A stretch of 64,000 bases of DNA from Chamaelirium japonicum (lineage: Eukaryota; Streptophyta; Magnoliopsida; Liliales; Melanthiaceae), in NCBI GenBank assembly GCA_947650365.1, contig OX393557.1:26410385-26474384 (forward strand). The letters are read 5' to 3'. A program made the translations under genes and the position numbers. Below the pieces are notes generated by a model. The model ran no database searches. It saw only the letters and a list, made by a program, of their open reading frames with translations, and had not been told where the DNA came from. Below, piece after piece: positions 58,981 to 64,000 of this stretch (positions are counted from its first letter, which is position 1; each line of letters begins with the position of its first letter).

Positions 58981-59718
58981 GAGCTCTGCAGAAGAGGAGA
59001 CGCTTCTTCATCGACCCAAGGCTTCACGAGGCACGGGCAAGCCTGTCCCGTCGGGATCGGCTTAGTCCATTGAAAGCCCTCATCAACATGAAGACCCTTG
59101 CACACGAAGATCAAGACTTCGACTCCGTGCACGAAGAAGAAAGCTCGGAGAAGAAGACCCTTCGACTCCGAAGACGCCAGAAGCAAAGGCCGGAGAAGAA
59201 GATCGGAGCGGCACTACCCTGTCGTCTCCAACAAGCCTTCGACTCCGATCAAGCTCAAAAGCCCGGAGAAGAAGAACGAAGCGGCGCTACACCCGTCATC
59301 TTCAACAAAGCCTTCAACTCTGATTACGTCGAATACGCCCGGAGAAGAAGCCGACGCCACAACCGTCGCCAGGTCGAAAAGGTCGAAGAAATCGCAAGAC
59401 GAAGTGCGGAAGCTCCGCAGAAAAGGAGACGCTTCTTCATCGACCCAAGGCTTCACGAGGCACGGGCAAGCCTGTCCCGTCGGGATCGGCTTAGTCCATT
59501 GAAAGCCCTCATCAACGTGAAGACCCTTGCACACGAAGATCAAGACTTCGACTCCGTGCACGAAGAAGAAAGCTCGGAGAAGAAGACCCTTCGACTCCGA
59601 AGACGCCAGAAGCAAAGGCCGGAGAAGAAGCTCGGAGCGGCACTACCCCGTCGGCTCCAACAAATCCTTGACTCCGATCAAGCTCCAAAGCCCGGAGGAG
59701 AGAAACGAAGCGTCATCA
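58981..59718 (+). repeat. Direct duplication in the hAT cargo, offset 429 bp
   Basis: The word CGCTTCTTCATCGACCCAAG occurs at 59,001 and 59,430. Similarity extends from roughly 58,981-59,290 to 59,410-59,718 with few differences. The copies carry GAAGAAG / CGACTCCG text of high GC content. Confidence 0.85.
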
Positions 59719-59783
59719 ACCCGTCGCCTTCGACAAACGTCTGCACCATCCACGAAGAAGAAAGCCTGGAGCAGACCGCCTGA
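59070..59783 (+). CDS. Hypothetical charged protein in hAT cargo, 237 codons
   Basis: The frame starts MKALINMKTLAHEDQDFD and contains two direct repeats of about 70 residues (LAHEDQDFDSVHEEESSEKK followed by TLRLRRRQKQRPEKK), because the DNA is duplicated with a 429-bp offset (143 codons). It is rich in Arg, Lys and Glu. There is no recognised domain, signal or membrane segment. Other frames across the same repeat are also open for more than 130 codons on both strands, so length alone is weak evidence. It lies downstream of a TATA-like box, so transcription is possible. I cannot assign a function. Confidence 0.3.
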   Translation: MKALINMKTLAHEDQDFDSVHEEESSEKKTLRLRRRQKQRPEKKIGAALPCRLQQAFDSDQAQKPGEEERSGATPVIFNKAFNSDYVEYARRRSRRHNRRQVEKVEEIARRSAEAPQKRRRFFIDPRLHEARASLSRRDRLSPLKALINVKTLAHEDQDFDSVHEEESSEKKTLRLRRRQKQRPEKKLGAALPRRLQQILDSDQAPKPGGEKRSVINPSPSTNVCTIHEEESLEQTA

Positions 59784-60610
59784 AGCGTCGCTACCCCCGT
59801 CATCTTCATCAACAAAAGCCGACACTACAACCGTCGCTACCCCCGCCGTCTTCACCAACAAAAGCCGACGCTACAACCGTCGCACGGAGATCGGTGCTAT
59901 CCCCACTATCTTCGAAAGCGTTCTTCGACTCCGATCACGCCAAGGAAGCCCGAAAAAGAAGAGAAGTCCAGCCGACCCACAAACCGTCGAAGCACCGGAG
60001 AAATAGCCCACGTCGTTCGAAGAAGAAGACCGAGTTGACGCTGAAGCTAAAGCCAACGCAAGAAGCCAAAACAAAGCCCCAGTAAAGCCCGCGCCAAAGC
60101 AACGCAAGTGCCAAAGCCAAGCGACTACGCCGGCCACGAGCAAAAGCACCGCACGTTCTAGCCGATACGACGCGAAGTCCGGAAGAACGAAAGCATCGCA
60201 AGTCTCTCCCGGCTACGTCCAAGCGCAAGCGCCGAAGCAAAGCAAAAGCCAGAGCCACGCCGGAGCCAAGCCAAAGCCAAAAAGCCGAAGCCAAAGCCGA
60301 CGCCAAAAGCACGATCGACGCCGCGAACCGACGATCAAGGACGCCGAGGTCAAGCAAGGAGCGAGGAAGACACGAAGACCGAGGAACGAAGCCGGAAAAC
60401 CCCCTAGCCGAGAAAGCGCGAAGCACGGAAGGGACAAAGCAACGGTGGACATTCCTTAGCCTCTCCAAAACCCTCACCCTGTAAAGACCCCTGTCCTGGG
60501 CAACCCCTTCAGAGCTCTCGCACGAACACCACGTGGAGACGCGGATCAAAGGGATCCTCCAGAAGATCTTTCCCACAATCCCCTGATCAAAACTCGCCGC
60601 AACCCGGACT
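59784..60610. other. GC-rich tail of the hAT cargo
   Basis: The tail is dominated by AGCCAAAGCC / GCCGAAG words. A 213-codon frame on the minus strand (59,935-60,576) is made of Leu, Ala, Arg and Phe from this composition and I do not count it as a gene. The AATAAA at 60,664 follows. Confidence 0.5.
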
Positions 60611-62141
60611 CGCTACACCCGAGCCACCCGAGTCCCGACCACACTTGTAATCTGGTTTTGCGCAATAAAGACGACCCGTACCTTTTCCGCGCATACACAT
60701 ATGGTACACCGTCGCAGTGCGGTGCGGTTTCGGTGTTGCGGTGCGGTGTTGCGGTGCGGTTTCGGTTTTGCCCAAAACCGCACCGTTGCCATCCCTACTT
60801 GATGTCTAGCCCAAAAGAACAAAAACTCGTCGCCATCATATCTAATATGAGCCCATCCAAAAATTTGTCCTTATCAAACTTATACTTAATTCTAAACATG
60901 TATAAATGAAAACAATAATTAAGATATGTCTATCAAAAAAATAATTAAGATATGAAATAAATCCTTCGAATAATAAAGAAAAACCACAAGCAAAATAGCT
61001 AAAACCAAGTCAATCATAATCTCTTTTGTACTACTTTTTTTATGGAAATCTATTTTGTACTACAGGTAAATTAGAATCATGTCTCTATGCTCAACATCAC
61101 TAGCACATCTTGATCTTATCGATAGTACATCTTGATCCACTGGTAGGTTCACTATTACATAAAGTCTCCTTATATCCTTATCCGTCGTTGATATATATAG
61201 TTAGATCATTATGGTGCACCAAAATGGAAAGTTAGCATAAGGCTTAAAAGTAAGATGTTGGATAGTCTCATAAGATTGGACAAGGAAGTTAAACTGCTAA
61301 GTCGAAAAAGGGACAATCCAAAATACCATGAAAAAAGTGTGAGTAAATTTGCAAATAAGGTTTACCTTTATACAGTATAAATTTGCTAAAAACGCCAACG
61401 GTATGGAAAAAATCTGTTGCTGTGATTTAATAGCAAATATATTCCAACTAAATAATGATTGTAGCTTTTTGAAGTTATTAGAAAATGACGGCTTAGCTAA
61501 ATTTATGATCTAATTTGCACTTTTTCAAGAATTTAAGAAATTTTTGTGACATTGCTAGATTCCTATTTCTTAGGCTTGTGATTGTATTGCAGCTACTAAG
61601 TTCTTTGGATGTGTTGTTTTCTACAAGGCTCAAGCTAGAATTCAAGAAAAGTATTTGTGTATTTCATTTATGAAAAGTTTGTAAAATAATTTAATGGTAG
61701 GAAAGCATACCGAATATATGCAGGATTAAGATGGTTAAGGAAAAAACAAAAATCTAGTGCTTGATCGATCGAATTTCTCTGCTTATCCTTCAAATCGGCA
61801 TGTTCAATGGAAAAGCTTTTTTTTTCCCCAACACATTATAAATGTCAATGTCAAATTTCGTAAATATTGACAAAGAAGATGAGGATATTATTGTAAACCC
61901 TACAAATTATAAAGCATTATAAATTCCAAACAAGAATCCAACAACCTAAAACAAGGTATAACATAGATTTGAAAGAAAAAAAAACACAAGGTCGCAAATT
62001 CTAATAACACTAAATCACATTTCTCAAACAATAAAATTCGGAAGGAAAAAAAAAGATTTCAAGAACCAAAGGTATCCCATATGAATGGGGATACATGAAA
62101 TGACTGAAGGAAAAATCAGAAAACCAAGAACTGATAGAACA

Positions 62142-62540
62142 CTAAAACTTACTTGCCTCGGCGAAATTTCTTCCCAGCCTGTATGTCAGGTTGGCATCAA
62201 CAGAAGCGAAAGCGATTTGGTCGTAGCAGAGCTGCTCGGCTTCCCAAGAGCTTCCCTTGATTATCTTCTCCTTGGGGGCGTGAAGCCACAAATTCTCATG
62301 TGCAGTCTCCCTTAGATCTTTGTCGGCGAGATCCGTCCTGCCTTTCACTGCCGCCGCTGCCCAAAGATCCACTACGTTATGAACCGGAAATTCCGGCAAA
62401 GAAAGCTAGGAGCTCAATGTTTGGCACGGAGAATAAGAAACTATTGTCCATCAAGAAATTGGCGAACTCGGCCGAAGGGGTTTAAGTGCCGAAGATCTGG
62501 TATATGATCGCTCGGTGTCTGACGCAGATAGTGACTAGTG
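62142..62540 (-). pseudogene. WEX remnant in D1 copy 2
   Basis: Nearly identical to 9,708-10,104: the 3' frame reads VHNVVDLWAAAAV and YDQIAFASVDANLTYRLG to AEASKF. The upstream part (YQIFGT, stop, TPSAEFANFL) has the same stop and frame change. Only the C-terminal two thirds of the exonuclease domain are represented. Shared lesions show it was already broken when D1 was duplicated. Confidence 0.7.
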
Positions 62541-62559
62541 GCCATGTTGCGCTAGTCAC

Positions 62560-64000
62560 TGTGGCACACGGTCTTATCGGCCTCATCAATAAGCCGCTAG
62601 GGTGCCTAATTAATTAGTTCGTTAGCAATCGCCCCTTGTTCCTCGGAAGAATCGAGACCCACATCTGCTAGGCGACCCCACATCTGCATTAACTAAAGCT
62701 GCAAAAGCTAAGAATAATAACCCACTTGGCCGGGCCCTATTGGAATCGGCTCACTTGAGGTTCGAGGGTTACCTTTAGATGGGACCACTTGGGGTGGCCT
62801 GGCAGAGGGCTTTGGCATCCACTTGCACTCACTGAAAAGACAATTAATCATTCATTGAATCAAATTCATGTTGCTCTTTTCAAATTCATTTTCATAATTT
62901 TTTGAAATTCTTTCCTAGTTTTTTTTAAGGGAAAATAGGTGTTTTGGATTATGACATTGTGCAAAACTATTTATCCAGGGGAGGTTTCTGCCAATAAAAT
63001 GTAACCTCGGGGAATGAGGTCAGTCGATATTGCAATAGTGAGGGGGTGTAACTGTATCTCCCCCAAACCTCATGGAGCCCTCAGCAAATTTCCCTTCTTT
63101 TCTAGCATTCCCACCTTGCGGTGGTCTGAAAATGCCGTGTCCTTTCGTCATTCTACTATGGACGCGTATGCTGGACGGAAAACTTCACACAAGCTACAAA
63201 CTGGTTAGAGGAATTCATGATTCTCGAAACCATTGTGAAGAATTCTTCGTGAACATAAGCACAAATAATTCATCACAATACAAATTTTCTATTTCATGTT
63301 ACATTGGTTCTTTATTGCATCTTTCCTACTCAAGAATCAAGTTGTCATTGAGTTTGTTCTGGGCAATATTTATATTTTGTTGAATCAACATATGCTGCAA
63401 TTCACAATTCATTTGAGCATACTTGTCATTGCAATATATTTGGATTTTAAATATTAAATCTATAGACATTGTTAATTGATATTCTATGAATTGGGCCAAA
63501 CCTCAATTAATAAATTTCCTCTTTTGGTAGTTTCCGTCTAATCCAAACTGAATTGAAGGGGATAAAATGTAGTTTATTAACTATATGGGGATAAGTGATT
63601 TTGGGCTGAACCTCGGGGGTTTAAAGGGTAATTATCCATATATGTTATTTCCGATGAAGATCAAAGAAGGCATGTAACTATTTCCACCAAGGGATTACCA
63701 ATAGTGAAGGCAAGAAGCATATCTTGATCATACTCGTTCAGGTTGTCAAATAACATTATGCCAAGCTGGAGCCTTTCGCCAAACTGCTGCAGATACAAAA
63801 GAAAAGAAGCTTCTTGATAAAGATATAGTAAATGATAAGAGACCAATATCAATACAGAAAAGAATCAAAACTTGTACAATACCAATTTATTTGAATGATA
63901 GGCATTTGTAAGTTCATGCACTGGACAAATAGTTAAGGCAGATCCATTGGACAGGTTGGGGTCATCCAGACTCATCATTGAGATAAGGCCATCATGCTAA
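62560..64000. repeat. Module R, copy in D1-2, running off the window
   Basis: Corresponds to 10,120-11,563, including the LIDEADETVCHSD remnant with its TAG (about 62,617), the five-G version of the poly-G site (about 63,614) and the QFGERLQLGIMLFDNLNEYD exon (63,661-63,790). By analogy with copy 2, an (AT)n tract and F-box 3' end may lie just beyond base 64,000. Confidence 0.75.

Larger units (their letters stand above)
58128..60797. mobile_element. hAT-like non-autonomous element with GC-rich cargo
   Basis: CTTGATGT flanks it at 58,120-58,127 and 60,798-60,805, an 8-bp duplication as made by hAT transposases. The terminal inverted repeats read TAGGGATGGCAACGGTGCGG from both ends. Subterminal DNA repeats GCGGTTTCGGTT / AACCGCACC words. 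The D1 copy 1 site at about 8,376-8,383 is empty. The 2.4 kb interior is GC-rich, unlike its surroundings, and encodes no transposase. It contains GGAAAGAAAA simple repeats (58,565-58,640), a TATA-like box, an internal duplication and an AATAAA signal. Confidence 0.92.
54995..64000. repeat. Large duplication D1, copy 2, with hAT-like insertion
   Basis: Matches 5,264-11,563 from GGATTAA-TGATTTTGAGCC onward to the last base. It includes a truncated R module (to about 55,840), the AT-rich spacer (55,841-57,490, no gene recognised), the TGTTGGAG LTR-like fragment (57,496), module D4 (57,710-62,080), a WEX remnant and another R module. The only large difference is the 58,128-60,797 element. Confidence 0.9.

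Noticed and set aside
59935-60576. 213-codon minus-strand frame
   Set aside because: Simple Leu/Ala/Arg/Phe composition from GCCAAAGCC-type repeats; no motif and no start context.

Overview
The window is nuclear DNA of a flowering plant. Support for this comes from plant-type L1 LINEs whose ORF2 carries an RNase H tail, an F-box gene of the plant FBA kind, a primer-binding site matching initiator tRNA-Met, several MULE-like and hAT-like non-autonomous transposons, and long AT, CT, GA and poly-G microsatellites. I cannot name the species. I found no convincingly intact host gene, no rRNA or tRNA gene and no CRISPR array. Nearly everything is duplicated gene remnants and nested transposons.

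Layout. 1-12.3 kb and 21.4-38.2 kb are built from the same modules. Module A is a decayed retroelement (copies at 1, 21,427 and 30,790). Module R is a decayed multi-exon minus-strand gene of unknown function (4,264; 10,120; 23,880; 32,665; 35,717; parts at 54,995 and 62,560). An (AT)n tract and a minus-strand F-box gene follow (remnants ending at 12,267, 25,524-30,449, 34,662-35,716 and 37,260-38,162). A 6.3 kb block at 5,264-11,563 recurs from 54,995 to the window end and contains a broken Werner-like exonuclease (WEX) remnant. The array appears to run off both window ends.

Mobile DNA. A nearly full-length but broken LINE lies on the minus strand (13.2-18.9 kb). An LTR retrotransposon with 1.3 kb LTRs, a 5-bp target duplication and a Pro-rich gag-like ORF but no pol (25,825-29,511) splits the best-preserved F-box gene. 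A second LINE (48.7-52.6 kb, plus strand) is itself split by two later insertions. MULE-like MITEs with 7- to 9-bp target duplications lie at 41,099, 41,922 and 51,276. A 2.67 kb hAT-like element with an 8-bp target duplication (58,128-60,797) carries a GC-rich cargo with a TATA box, an AATAAA signal and an internal direct duplication; the paralogous block at about 8.38 kb preserves its empty site.

Rearrangements. A 2.1 kb palindrome (52,902-54,994) is an inverted duplication of a WEX-like gene with its promoter side at the centre. A smaller structure at 44,744-45,078 has two interleaved inverted repeats, as expected from replication template switching. Several breakpoints show short microhomology or templated filler. 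The most interesting material is this record of duplication, insertion and repair, together with the hAT-like element and its cargo. I saw no new defence or metabolic system.
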